Shown here: in pieces, positions 1-6,592 of the stretch
How positions within the stretch are numbered: the stretch's first letter is position 1
How the letters are laid out: each line of letters opens with the position of its first letter
NCBI GenBank assembly: GCA_016286835.1
Contig: JAEEUD010000018.1
Span: 1 to 12,934 of the forward strand
Reading direction: 5' to 3'
Source of the DNA: Pyramidobacter sp.
GTDB taxonomy: Bacteria; Synergistota; Synergistia; Synergistales; Dethiosulfovibrionaceae
DNA length: 12,934 nucleotides
Position numbers and translations under genes: made by a program
The notes under the pieces: generated by a model
Seen by the model: the letters and a program-made list of their open reading frames with translations, nothing else
Databases searched by the model: none
What the model was told of the DNA's origin: nothing

Positions 1-681
1 GTTCAGGCACGTGAAGCGATCCGCGACGGCGAAACGCCGCAGGCCCGGATCCTCACCGTACGCAAGGCCGTGCTTGCGGGGATCCGCAAGGTCTTCTGTG
101 AAGACGGCGACATCTCGGCCACGCTGGGCAACAACCGCTTTGTCGTCCTCCATGTCAGCGGCGAGAACGGGCCCCAGCAGGAACGAACGCTGCAACTTGC
201 GAGCCGAGCGCTGGAAGCTATCGACGCGTTTGGTCTAAAAGCCGCCGTCGGTGTCGGCTCGCCTGCACGCGGCATTCCCGCTCTGGCTGTCAGTTATCAG
301 GAAGCGTGGAAAGCACTCTTTTTGGGTAAGAAGTTCTGCGCGCGCCCCGGCGTGTATGATATTGCCGCCTACCGTCTTGAGGACATCGTTACCACCATCG
401 ATCCGCCGGCACGCGCCCGTTATGTGCGCGCCGTCACCGGCAGCTTCCGCTCGTCGCCCGACTGGGAGCAGATGCGCGAGACGATCCGCGGCTGGTGCGA
501 AAGTTCGTTCTCGCTCGTCGAAGCGGCTGCACGCCTGCACATCCACCGCAACACGCTGATCTACCGCATCGAGAAGATCGCCCGCGAGACTGGGCTGAAT
601 CTGAAAGACTTCCGCACCTGCCTCAATCTCTATCTGGCATTGGTCATGGACCAGTATACCGGTCCGGCCGTGAAGGAGTAG
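1..681 (+). CDS. CdaR/PucR-family transcriptional regulator, C-terminal part (5' end outside window)
   Basis: The reading frame is open from base 1 to the TAG at 679-681, giving 226 visible residues; the true start lies upstream. The last third (about residues 171-216) is the helix-turn-helix of the CdaR/PucR family: an AAARLHIHRNTL stretch followed by YRIEKIARETGLNL and an LNLYLALVM tail, the usual C-terminal signature of sugar-diacid and purine-catabolism regulators. The part before it (residues ~15-110) resembles the degenerate GGDEF-like middle domain of CdaR proteins. The N-terminal sensor domain, which would tell the ligand, is not in the window. No terminator follows; the iadA promoter begins 30 bases after the stop. 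These regulators often act on neighbouring catabolic genes, so iadA or an upstream gene is a possible target (inference). Family is secure, ligand unknown. Confidence 0.85.
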   Translation, partial: VQAREAIRDGETPQARILTVRKAVLAGIRKVFCEDGDISATLGNNRFVVLHVSGENGPQQERTLQLASRALEAIDAFGLKAAVGVGSPARGIPALAVSYQEAWKALFLGKKFCARPGVYDIAAYRLEDIVTTIDPPARARYVRAVTGSFRSSPDWEQMRETIRGWCESSFSLVEAAARLHIHRNTLIYRIEKIARETGLNLKDFRTCLNLYLALVMDQYTGPAVKE

Positions 682-710
682 CCTTTCCGGTTTTGTAAAA
701 TTTGAACGCG

Positions 711-739
711 TTGACGCGGCGGCGCTTTTCGTCTATACT
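711..739 (+). promoter_or_regulatory. sigma70-type promoter of iadA
   Basis: A -35 TTGACG (711-716) and a -10 TATACT (734-739) are separated by exactly 17 bases, one mismatch each from the housekeeping consensus. Transcription would begin near 746, about 34 bases before the iadA start. The -35 lies in a short tandem repeat (TTGAACGCG at 702-710, then TTGACGCG at 711-718) that could be a regulator contact, but this is speculative. Confidence 0.75.
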
Positions 740-779
740 CTTTTTAAAGAAACAATAAACTGCTTTGAAGGAGAGATTC

Positions 780-1916
780 ATGATGAACAATCTGCTGCTG
801 AAAAATGCCGATCTGTACGCGCCGGAACACAAGGGCGTCGTCGATGTCCTCGTACTGAACGGCAAAGTCGCTGCCGTCGGCCCTAAGCTGGACGTGAAGC
901 TGCCTGAGCTGGAGACGATCGACCTTGAAGGCGCGCTTGCCGCGCCCGGCATCGTCGATCACCACAACCATTTCGGCGGCGCCGGCGGCGAGGGCGGCTT
1001 CAATTTCCGCACGCCGCCTGCACAGCTTTCCACTTTTGTTAAAGCCGGCATCACCACTGCCGTCGGTCTGCTCGGTACCGACGGGATCAGCCGCTCGCTT
1101 GTTGAGCTGCTGGCCAAGGCCCGCGCTCTTGATATCGAGGGGTTGAGCACGTGGATCTACACGGGCGCCTATCAGCTGCCCGGCCCCACGATCACCGGCA
1201 AGGTCGGCAGCGATATCGCCTGGATCGACAAGATCATCGGCTGCAAGATGGCACTGTCCGACCATCGCAGTTCGCATCCTTCCGCCAAGACCATCCGCGC
1301 CCTTGTGTCTGAAGTGCGCGTGTCGGCCATGCTTGCCGGCAAGAAGGGCGTCGTCTGCGTGCATATGGGCAGCGAACCCACTGGCCTTGATCCGCTGCGT
1401 GCCGCCGTGAAGGACAGCGAAGTGCCGCTCACGCATTTCATGCCCACGCACGTTACCCGCAACATGACCCTGCTGGACGATACGATCGCCTGGGTCAAAG
1501 AGGGAGGCCTCGGCGACATAACGGCGCATGACGACACCTGGCAGTGCCTTGCGCACGTGGCTGAAAGCGGCGCTGATCTCTCGCACATCTGCTTCAGCTC
1601 TGACGGCAACGGCAGCATGCCCAAGTTCGACGACAAGAAAAACCTGATCGGCATGGGTGTCGGCGATCCAGCCTCGATCCTCGAGGCTGTGGGCGACTGC
1701 ATCCGTCACGAAGTCACCGCTCCTGAAAAGATCTTCGCCTGTGCCAGCACGAATCCGGCTTTCTGGCTAGGCCTGCCTGCCAAGGGCCGGATCGAAAAGG
1801 GCTACGACGCCGATATCATGGTCCTTGACTGCGATTACAAACTGCGCACGCTCGTCGCTCGCGGCCGCGTGATGATGCGCGACGGGGCCGTGCTCGTCAA
1901 GGGCACGTTCGAGTAG
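780..1916 (+). CDS. iadA: isoaspartyl dipeptidase (beta-aspartyl peptidase)
   Basis: A 378-residue amidohydrolase-superfamily enzyme that matches E. coli IadA (390 aa) along its whole length. It hydrolyses beta-aspartyl (isoaspartyl) dipeptides released during breakdown of damaged proteins; it is probably cytoplasmic, as no signal peptide is seen. Binuclear metal-site residues are all present: the HxH pair His62/His64, the lysine expected to be carboxylated, Lys156 (GCKMALSDHR), His195 (VHMG), His224 (PTHVTRN) and catalytic Asp275 (SSDGNGS). The substrate-site Tyr in TGAY and the Arg in SDHR are also kept. The ATG at 780 has an AGGAG at 769-773 six bases upstream; the next ATG at 783 is equally possible. 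A TTG at 765 in the same frame is rejected because it lies upstream of this ribosome site. The gene is monocistronic: own promoter at 711-739 and terminator at 1953-1996. Confidence 0.93.
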   Translation: MMNNLLLKNADLYAPEHKGVVDVLVLNGKVAAVGPKLDVKLPELETIDLEGALAAPGIVDHHNHFGGAGGEGGFNFRTPPAQLSTFVKAGITTAVGLLGTDGISRSLVELLAKARALDIEGLSTWIYTGAYQLPGPTITGKVGSDIAWIDKIIGCKMALSDHRSSHPSAKTIRALVSEVRVSAMLAGKKGVVCVHMGSEPTGLDPLRAAVKDSEVPLTHFMPTHVTRNMTLLDDTIAWVKEGGLGDITAHDDTWQCLAHVAESGADLSHICFSSDGNGSMPKFDDKKNLIGMGVGDPASILEAVGDCIRHEVTAPEKIFACASTNPAFWLGLPAKGRIEKGYDADIMVLDCDYKLRTLVARGRVMMRDGAVLVKGTFE

Positions 1917-1952
1917 TCCGGCGCCTGCCGGTCCAACAAATAAGAACAAGGT

Positions 1953-1996
1953 AAAACGCGTTTCATCGTTTTTCATGACGATGAAACGCGTTTTTT
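1953..1996 (+). terminator. rho-independent terminator of iadA
   Basis: A perfect 16-bp inverted repeat (1953-1968 with 1979-1994) encloses a 10-base loop and runs into six T residues (1991-1996). It sits 36 bases after the iadA stop. The stem carries CGTTTCAT/ATGAAACG, a word that recurs twice at the trmB promoter downstream. Confidence 0.9.
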
Positions 1997-2024
1997 GCAC
2001 GGTGACCGCAGCGTTTGAGGAATT

Positions 2025-2052
2025 TTGTTTTTCGTTTTTCGTATGATATAAT
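2025..2052 (+). promoter_or_regulatory. extended -10 promoter of the trmB-rsmD-coaD operon
   Basis: TGATATAAT at 2044-2052 is a perfect extended -10 element (TGN plus TATAAT). The -35 is poor: TTGTTT at 2025-2030 with a 16-base spacer, inside a T-rich tract, as is usual for extended -10 promoters. The start of transcription would be near 2059. Immediately after lies a small dyad, TTTCAT-T-ATGAAA (2062-2074), which is operator-like. Confidence 0.7.
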
Positions 2053-2122
2053 GAAACGTCTTTTCATTATGAAACGATGAACCGTTCTTTTGCGAAAAGC
2101 GAAAGGATTCGGGAGGGAATTG

Positions 2123-3070
2123 ATGATGAACCGTGGAGACGTGGTCCTGCGGCCGTCGCCGGAATGTCGTCTGCCAGAGGAGCGTCCGGATGCGCCCAGG
2201 CTGATCGAGATCGGTTTCGGCAACGGGGATTTCCTCGTCCATCTGGCGAAAAAACGGCCCGACGCACTCGTTTTCGGCGTTGAGATGTCGCACACCTGCG
2301 TCGAGAAGGCGCTCTCGCGAATCAGGCAGCAAAATCTGACGAACGTGCGGCTCTTGTGCGGCGACGCACGTTTTCTCGTGCGCGAATGTTTCGCCGACAA
2401 CTCGGTGGAGAGGATCTACATGAGCTTTCCGTGCCCGTGGCCGAAAGAGCGTCATGCGCGCCGGCGCGTGACCTCGGAAGGCTTTTCCGGCTCGCTGGCG
2501 TCGGTACTGAAAATCGGCGGCGTGTTCGAGATGGCGACCGACGAAGGCTGGTATGCCGACGAGGCAGCGCAGATCCTTGGTGCTCACGAGGCGCTCCGGC
2601 TGGCGGAACGCAAGCTGAACTTCCGGCGCGAGATCACGACCAAGTACGAGCGGAAGTGGCTGGAGATGGGCAAGGACATCCACCATCTCTATATCGAAAA
2701 GACGGCGCCGTGGAGCGTGCCGCGAATGGTTGAAGGGAGCATTGACGACATGCATGTTCGCATTTCACCGGCTCTGCCCGTGAGCCTGGACCTGCTCAAC
2801 GAAACGGTGACGGGGCAGACAGGCTGCGCGGCAGGAAGACACGGCGAGGAGTCGCACTGGGCGTTCCGCGGCGGTTTTGCGGCCGAAGACGGCACGCTGC
2901 TGGAAGAGACGATCTGTTCCGATTCGGGCTTTGAGCAGAAGTTTTATCTCAAGGTCGTCGAGCGTCCCGAATGCACTCTTGTCAAGCTTGACGGCGTGTT
3001 CCTGCCTTATCTGACGCCGTCGGTGCGCTTTGCCATCGAGGACGCGGCGCGGAGGCTGCAAAAGCGGTGA
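2123..3070 (+). CDS. trmB: tRNA (guanine-N7-)-methyltransferase with C-terminal extension
   Basis: A 315-residue TrmB that methylates G46 in the variable loop of tRNA using S-adenosylmethionine. The SAM-binding loop is EIGFGNG at residues 29-35. The family block FPxPWPKxRHxxRR is at 102-115, the ATD motif ends at Asp140, and the TKYE motif is at 173-176. Residues equivalent to E. coli His151, Arg154, Asp180, Thr217 and Glu220 are all kept, but the Asp equivalent to E. coli Asp144 is Cys104. After residue ~197 there is an extension of ~118 residues that E. coli TrmB lacks; a long tail of this sort is known in Aquifex and Thermotoga enzymes. The start at ATG 2123 (or 2126) follows GGAGGG at 2112-2117; a TTG at 2090 lies upstream of that site and is rejected. 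It is first in an operon, and its TGA overlaps the rsmD GTG. Confidence 0.9.
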   Translation: MMNRGDVVLRPSPECRLPEERPDAPRLIEIGFGNGDFLVHLAKKRPDALVFGVEMSHTCVEKALSRIRQQNLTNVRLLCGDARFLVRECFADNSVERIYMSFPCPWPKERHARRRVTSEGFSGSLASVLKIGGVFEMATDEGWYADEAAQILGAHEALRLAERKLNFRREITTKYERKWLEMGKDIHHLYIEKTAPWSVPRMVEGSIDDMHVRISPALPVSLDLLNETVTGQTGCAAGRHGEESHWAFRGGFAAEDGTLLEETICSDSGFEQKFYLKVVERPECTLVKLDGVFLPYLTPSVRFAIEDAARRLQKR

Positions 3071-3573
3071 AGGAAGTTCGTCCTACCACGGGAAAGACGC
3101 TCGGCGCGCTGTTCAGCATCCTCGGTCCCCTGCACGGGCAGTCATTCCTCGACCTGTTTTCGGGCACGGGACGCGTGGCAGCCGAAGCGCGAAAACGCGG
3201 CGCTTCGATCGTCACGGTGGAGTTGGAGCGCGACCGCGCTGCCGACATTCGCCGCTCGCTCGGCGAAAAGGACCATGTGCAGCTGTGCATGGACGTGCGG
3301 CGCGCGCTTGCCTGGTGTGCAAAGCGGGGCATGACGTTCGACGTGATCTTTGCCGATCCGCCCTATGAGATGAAGTGGATGAGCGAGCTGCCGCAGATCC
3401 TCGCGTCACGCGCGCAGCTTTTGAAACCGGGCGGCGTCGTCGTGATCGAACGGGCGCAGAGCGAGCCGCTTTCGCTCGAAGGCACGGTATGGCAGCTCGC
3501 CGACGAGCGGCGGTACGGCATTTCGGTGCTTGATTTCCTGAGACTGAAGGAGACGGAAGATGTACAGGCATAA
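3067..3573 (+). CDS. rsmD: 16S rRNA (guanine(966)-N2)-methyltransferase, short N-terminus
   Basis: A 168-residue class I SAM methyltransferase that modifies G966 of 16S rRNA in the small subunit. Visible signatures are the RPTTGKTLGALFSIL block at residues 5-19 (family RPTxxxxREALFNIL), the SAM loop DLFSGTG at 29-35 and the catalytic DPPY at 97-100. The GTG start at 3067-3069 overlaps the trmB TGA by four bases (GTGA), a typical translational coupling. The usual N-terminal strand pair (RIIxGxxxGRKL-like, about 20-25 residues before the RPT block) is absent. The frame is open further upstream, but its translation inside the trmB end does not resemble that segment. Its last 14 bases overlap coaD. 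Function is well supported; whether the shortened start is native or reflects a different initiation site is open. Confidence 0.87.
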   Translation: MKEVRPTTGKTLGALFSILGPLHGQSFLDLFSGTGRVAAEARKRGASIVTVELERDRAADIRRSLGEKDHVQLCMDVRRALAWCAKRGMTFDVIFADPPYEMKWMSELPQILASRAQLLKPGGVVVIERAQSEPLSLEGTVWQLADERRYGISVLDFLRLKETEDVQA

Positions 3574-4060
3574 AGCGATTTATCCCGGGTCGTTCGACCC
3601 GATCACCAACGGCCACGTGTTCATTGCCGAGCGCGCTGCGGCGCTGTTCGACGAGGTGGAAGTGTCGGTGCTGATCAATTCCGAAAAAAAAGGCGCGTTC
3701 TCGCTTGAAGAACGCGTTGAAATGGCCCGCACGGCACTCGCGCACCTGCCCAACGTGACGGTGAATTCGTTCACGGGGCTGCTCGTCGATTTTCTCCGCC
3801 AGCGCAAAAGCAGCATCGTCATCCGCGGCCTGCGCGCGCTGTCGGACTTTGAATATGAATTCCAGATGGCCCTGATGAACCGCAAGCTTGAGCCGGAGAT
3901 GGAGACGCTGTTCATCGTCACCGACGCGAAATACTCGTATTTGTCGAGTCATACGCTGAAGGACGTGTTCCGCCTCGGCGGCGAGGTGCGTAGCATGGTG
4001 CCGCCCAACGTCTATGAGAAGCTGCTGGAGCGCTTCCGTCCGGAAACGCCGGACGCTTAA
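3560..4060 (+). CDS. coaD: phosphopantetheine adenylyltransferase
   Basis: A 166-residue CoaD, the usual family length, catalysing ATP + 4'-phosphopantetheine to dephospho-CoA in coenzyme A synthesis. It starts with the nucleotidyltransferase signature YPGSFDPITNGH (residues 8-19, with the T/HxGH-type motif ending at His19). RGLR is at 89-92, followed by SDFEYEFQMALMNRKL. The C-terminal ATP-phosphate loop reads YSYLSSHTLKD, where YSFxSSSxVKE is common. The ATG at 3560 lies inside the end of rsmD, 14 bases before that gene's last base, with GGAAG-type Shine-Dalgarno bases just upstream. The rsmD-coaD pair is widely conserved in bacteria. The gene ends tail-to-tail with tmcAL, sharing four bases of the two stop codons. 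Confidence 0.95.
   Translation: MYRHKAIYPGSFDPITNGHVFIAERAAALFDEVEVSVLINSEKKGAFSLEERVEMARTALAHLPNVTVNSFTGLLVDFLRQRKSSIVIRGLRALSDFEYEFQMALMNRKLEPEMETLFIVTDAKYSYLSSHTLKDVFRLGGEVRSMVPPNVYEKLLERFRPETPDA
4037..4055. other. GC-rich hairpin at the convergent coaD/tmcAL junction
   Basis: CGTCCGG (4037-4043) pairs perfectly with CCGGACG (4049-4055) across a five-base loop, within the last codons of coaD. No T-tract follows on either strand, so it is at best a weak terminator. It is the only structure seen between two converging transcription units. Confidence 0.5.
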
Positions 4061-5271
4061 TCCATAAGAAACGGCGCGGCGGCCAGTTCGTGTTTCCAGT
4101 CGGGGCGGGGGAGAAGACTTTCCCGCAGTGAAGCGGCGCGCAGCGTGAGCTGAAAAGTTCTGCGCGCGTATTCGTCGTTTCCGAGCCCCGCCGGCTTGTT
4201 GACCACGGGCAGAACGCCCGAGGCGCGGACCGTTTTCAGCAGTTCGCGTCCGCGCGGCGTCATCGCCAGCGGACGGATATACGCCGGTCCGCGGCGCTGG
4301 AATTCTGCGTCGTCTTCTTTTTTGAGATTCAGCAGGATCCAGATCAGCAGGCGCTGTACGCGCGATCTGGGATAGCGCTTCGTGGATACGCGCGCGACGA
4401 ACTCATCGAGCGACGCGGAGGCGAAAACGGCTTCCAGCAGGCGGTGCTCGATGCCCTCGCTTACGCCGGCATAATCGTTCAGCGACGCGGGCGTTTCGCG
4501 CAGCAGCGTCGTGCGTACGGCGTGCCACAGCGTTGTGTCGACCAGGAGCGCGCGTCCGCGGTCAAGCTGACTTTTCAGAACGGCGGCGCTCGCTTCGGGC
4601 ATGACTGAAAGCGCTGTTTTTCTGTCGCCGCATGACAGCGCGGCGCGTATGCCGGCGGCACTGGACAGCTCATTTGCCGTCGTTTCGTCGCGATAGCCCG
4701 CACCGATCCTTTTCACCGGCAGCAGTTCAAGATCCGCGTCCTGTTTCAGCGCGCTTTCGGCGTACGCGACGGCAAGCGTGTTGTTGGGTTTCTCAAGCAG
4801 CTCTTTCGATCCGGGGAGCAGTTTTTCGCAGGCTTCCGCCCGCGCTTGGGCGTAAGAAAAACCTTTTTTTAAGAATTCCTGTAAAAAAGCCTTGAAAGGC
4901 GGCGCTTCCTGAACTAAAATATGAGAGATACTGCGCAAAAGTTCTTCGCCGTCTTCCATGCCGAACGAAAGAGAACATGTACCGCACGCTTTCAGCAGCG
5001 ACACGGAGGCGTTCGCGAACACGCCGGCGTTGTGACAGCAGAACGGCGGCGGCAGTTCGACGACAAGATCGACGCCGCAGCGCACGGCCATTTCCGCGCG
5101 CGTCCAGACATCAAGAAGTGCCGGTACGCCGCGCTGCAAAAAACTGCCCGAAAGCGCCGCGACGATGACGGCTTCGGGAAAACGGCGGCGCAGAGTTTCG
5201 ATCTGATACAGGTGTCCTTTGTGAAACGGGTTGTATTCGGCTGTGATGCCGATGATTTTTTCCTTTTCCAT
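4057..5271 (-). CDS. tmcAL: tRNA(Met) cytidine acetate ligase (YlbM/TmcAL family)
   Basis: A 404-residue protein of the YlbM family, cytoplasmic, which in Bacillus makes N4-acetylcytidine at the wobble position (C34) of elongator tRNA-Met using acetate and ATP instead of acetyl-CoA. The N-terminal nucleotidyltransferase fold shows ITAEYNPFHKGH (HxGH at His17/His20), LSGSFLQRG at 40-48 (usually MSGNFLQRG), then WTRAEMAVRCGVDLVVELP. Later family blocks PNNTLAVAYAESAL, IGAGY and SSAAGIRAAL are present. The ATG (complement of 5269-5271) has AGGAG (complement of 5281-5285) nine bases upstream. It is divergent from ackA and convergent with coaD. In Bacillus ylbM also sits near rsmD (ylbH), coaD (ylbI), ylbN (DUF177) and rpmF, which supports the call. 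Confidence 0.9.
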   Translation of the reverse strand: MEKEKIIGITAEYNPFHKGHLYQIETLRRRFPEAVIVAALSGSFLQRGVPALLDVWTRAEMAVRCGVDLVVELPPPFCCHNAGVFANASVSLLKACGTCSLSFGMEDGEELLRSISHILVQEAPPFKAFLQEFLKKGFSYAQARAEACEKLLPGSKELLEKPNNTLAVAYAESALKQDADLELLPVKRIGAGYRDETTANELSSAAGIRAALSCGDRKTALSVMPEASAAVLKSQLDRGRALLVDTTLWHAVRTTLLRETPASLNDYAGVSEGIEHRLLEAVFASASLDEFVARVSTKRYPRSRVQRLLIWILLNLKKEDDAEFQRRGPAYIRPLAMTPRGRELLKTVRASGVLPVVNKPAGLGNDEYARRTFQLTLRAASLRESLLPRPDWKHELAAAPFLMD

Positions 5272-5322
5272 GGCGCAAAGCTCCTCTGTGGCCGCTGCGG
5301 CCGGGGGATCGTTTGATGGTTT

Positions 5323-5331
5323 TGATATACG
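5323..5331 (+). promoter_or_regulatory. possible extended -10 of ackA
   Basis: TGATATACG resembles an extended -10 (TGN plus TATAAT with two mismatches), 35 bases before the ackA start. No acceptable -35 lies 16-18 bases upstream. It overlaps the -10 proposed for tmcAL on the opposite strand. Weak evidence; the true ackA promoter may lie inside tmcAL. Confidence 0.25.
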
Positions 5332-5352
5332 ACAGAGCGTCGATTACGTCAA
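5324..5352 (-). promoter_or_regulatory. promoter of tmcAL (minus strand)
   Basis: On the minus strand TTGACG (complement of 5347-5352) is followed after exactly 17 bases by TATATC (complement of 5324-5329). The -35 is one mismatch from consensus; the -10 lacks the final T. Transcription would start near 5317, about 46 bases before the tmcAL ATG. The -35 overlaps the ackA ribosome site (5351-5357) on the other strand. Confidence 0.5.
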
Positions 5353-5365
5353 GGAGGTTTTTTTC

Positions 5366-6553
5366 GTGAAGATTCTTGTTATCAACTGCGGCAGTTCCTC
5401 TCTCAAGTACCAGGTGTTCGACATGGACAACGAGTCTGTGCTGGCGAAGGGCCTTGTGGAGCGCATCGGCATCGAGGGTTCGCGCCTCAAGCACACCAAG
5501 ACCGGCATGGAAGCCGTCGTCACCGAGACGTCCATTCCCGATCACAAAGTGGCCGTCGATCTGGTGCTGAAGTCCCTGCTCGACCCCAAGGTCGGCGTTA
5601 TGACCAGCCTTGACGAGCTGGCCGCCGTCGGCCACCGTGTCGTGCATGCCGGCGAGGAGTTTGCCTGCTCGGTCAAGATCACGCCCGCAGTTATGGACGC
5701 TCTGAAGCGCTGCTGCCCTCTGGCCCCGCTCCATAATCCTGCCAACATCATCGGCATCGAGGCCATCACGGCCGCGCTGCCCAAGGTTCCTCAGGTCGGC
5801 GTGTTCGACACGGCCTTCCATCAGACGATGCCCGACTACGCGTTCCGCTACGCGATCCCTGAGAAGTACTACACCGAGGACCACGTGCGCCGCTACGGCT
5901 TCCACGGCACCAGCCACCGCTTCGTCTCTGCCCGCTGCGCCGAACTGCTCGGCAAGCCGATGAGCGAGCTCAAGATCATTACCTGCCACCTCGGCAACGG
6001 CAGTTCCGTGGCTGCGATCGATCAGGGCAAGTGCGTTGATACGTCGATGGGATTCACGCCTCTTCCTGGCCTCGTCATGGGCACCCGCTGCGGCGATGTC
6101 GATCCCAGCGTCGTTACGTTCATTGCCCAGAAGGAAGGCGTCGAGAAGACCGACAAGATCCTCAACAAGGAAAGCGGTCTGCTCGGTGTGTCCTGCGTCT
6201 CCGGCGACCTTCGTGACGTCGAAGACGGCATGAACAAGGGCGACGCCAAATGCACGCTCGCGTTCAAGATGCTCACCTACAGCGTCAAGAAGTACATCGG
6301 CGCCTACGCGGCAGCCATGGGCGGCGTCGACGCCATCGTCTTCACGGCCGGCATCGGCGAGAACAGCGCCACTACGCGCAAGATGGTCACCGAAGGTCTT
6401 GAGTTCCTTGGCGTGAAGATGGACTATTCCAAGAACAATTTCCGCGGCGAGGAGCGCGTGATCAGCGCCGACGACTCCAAGGTGAAGGTCATCGTCATCC
6501 CCACCAACGAAGAGCTCGTCATCGCCCGCGACACGAAGGAACTTGCGTTTTAA
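5366..6553 (+). CDS. ackA: acetate kinase
   Basis: A 395-residue acetate kinase interconverting acetyl-phosphate + ADP and acetate + ATP; in anaerobes it provides substrate-level ATP. The residue positions match the Methanosarcina enzyme almost one for one: Asn7 (NCGSSS), Arg91 (HRVVHAG), Asp148 (FDTAFH), His180 (HGTSH) and Arg241 (GTRCGD). The C-terminal Glu is in the NEE at 381-383. The GTG at 5366 is preceded by an excellent AAGGAGG (5351-5357) eight bases away; this decides the start over an in-frame TTG at 5231 that lies inside tmcAL. It is divergent from tmcAL. The next gene, yceD, begins 39 bases after the stop without a hairpin between them, so ackA, yceD and rpmF may be cotranscribed. 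No pta gene is in the window. Confidence 0.96.
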   Translation: MKILVINCGSSSLKYQVFDMDNESVLAKGLVERIGIEGSRLKHTKTGMEAVVTETSIPDHKVAVDLVLKSLLDPKVGVMTSLDELAAVGHRVVHAGEEFACSVKITPAVMDALKRCCPLAPLHNPANIIGIEAITAALPKVPQVGVFDTAFHQTMPDYAFRYAIPEKYYTEDHVRRYGFHGTSHRFVSARCAELLGKPMSELKIITCHLGNGSSVAAIDQGKCVDTSMGFTPLPGLVMGTRCGDVDPSVVTFIAQKEGVEKTDKILNKESGLLGVSCVSGDLRDVEDGMNKGDAKCTLAFKMLTYSVKKYIGAYAAAMGGVDAIVFTAGIGENSATTRKMVTEGLEFLGVKMDYSKNNFRGEERVISADDSKVKVIVIPTNEELVIARDTKELAF

Positions 6554-6592
6554 TTTTGACTGCGGAAGATCTGAGGAGGAGGGGATGATCTC

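Noticed and set aside
744..1709. 321-codon open frame on the minus strand opposite iadA
   Set aside because: Shadow of iadA, whose metal ligands are intact on the plus strand; the antisense product shows no motif.
3684..3691. Run of eight A inside coaD, possible slippage or programmed frameshift
   Set aside because: CoaD reads through in one frame to full family length, and neither alternative frame gives a meaningful product.
4863..4892. AT-rich patch with homopolymer runs inside tmcAL, possible frameshift site
   Set aside because: The TmcAL frame stays intact with family motifs on both sides, so no frameshift is needed.
5313..5331. TTGATG plus TATACG as a classical ackA promoter
   Set aside because: The spacer is only seven bases, far too short for a sigma70 -35/-10 pair.
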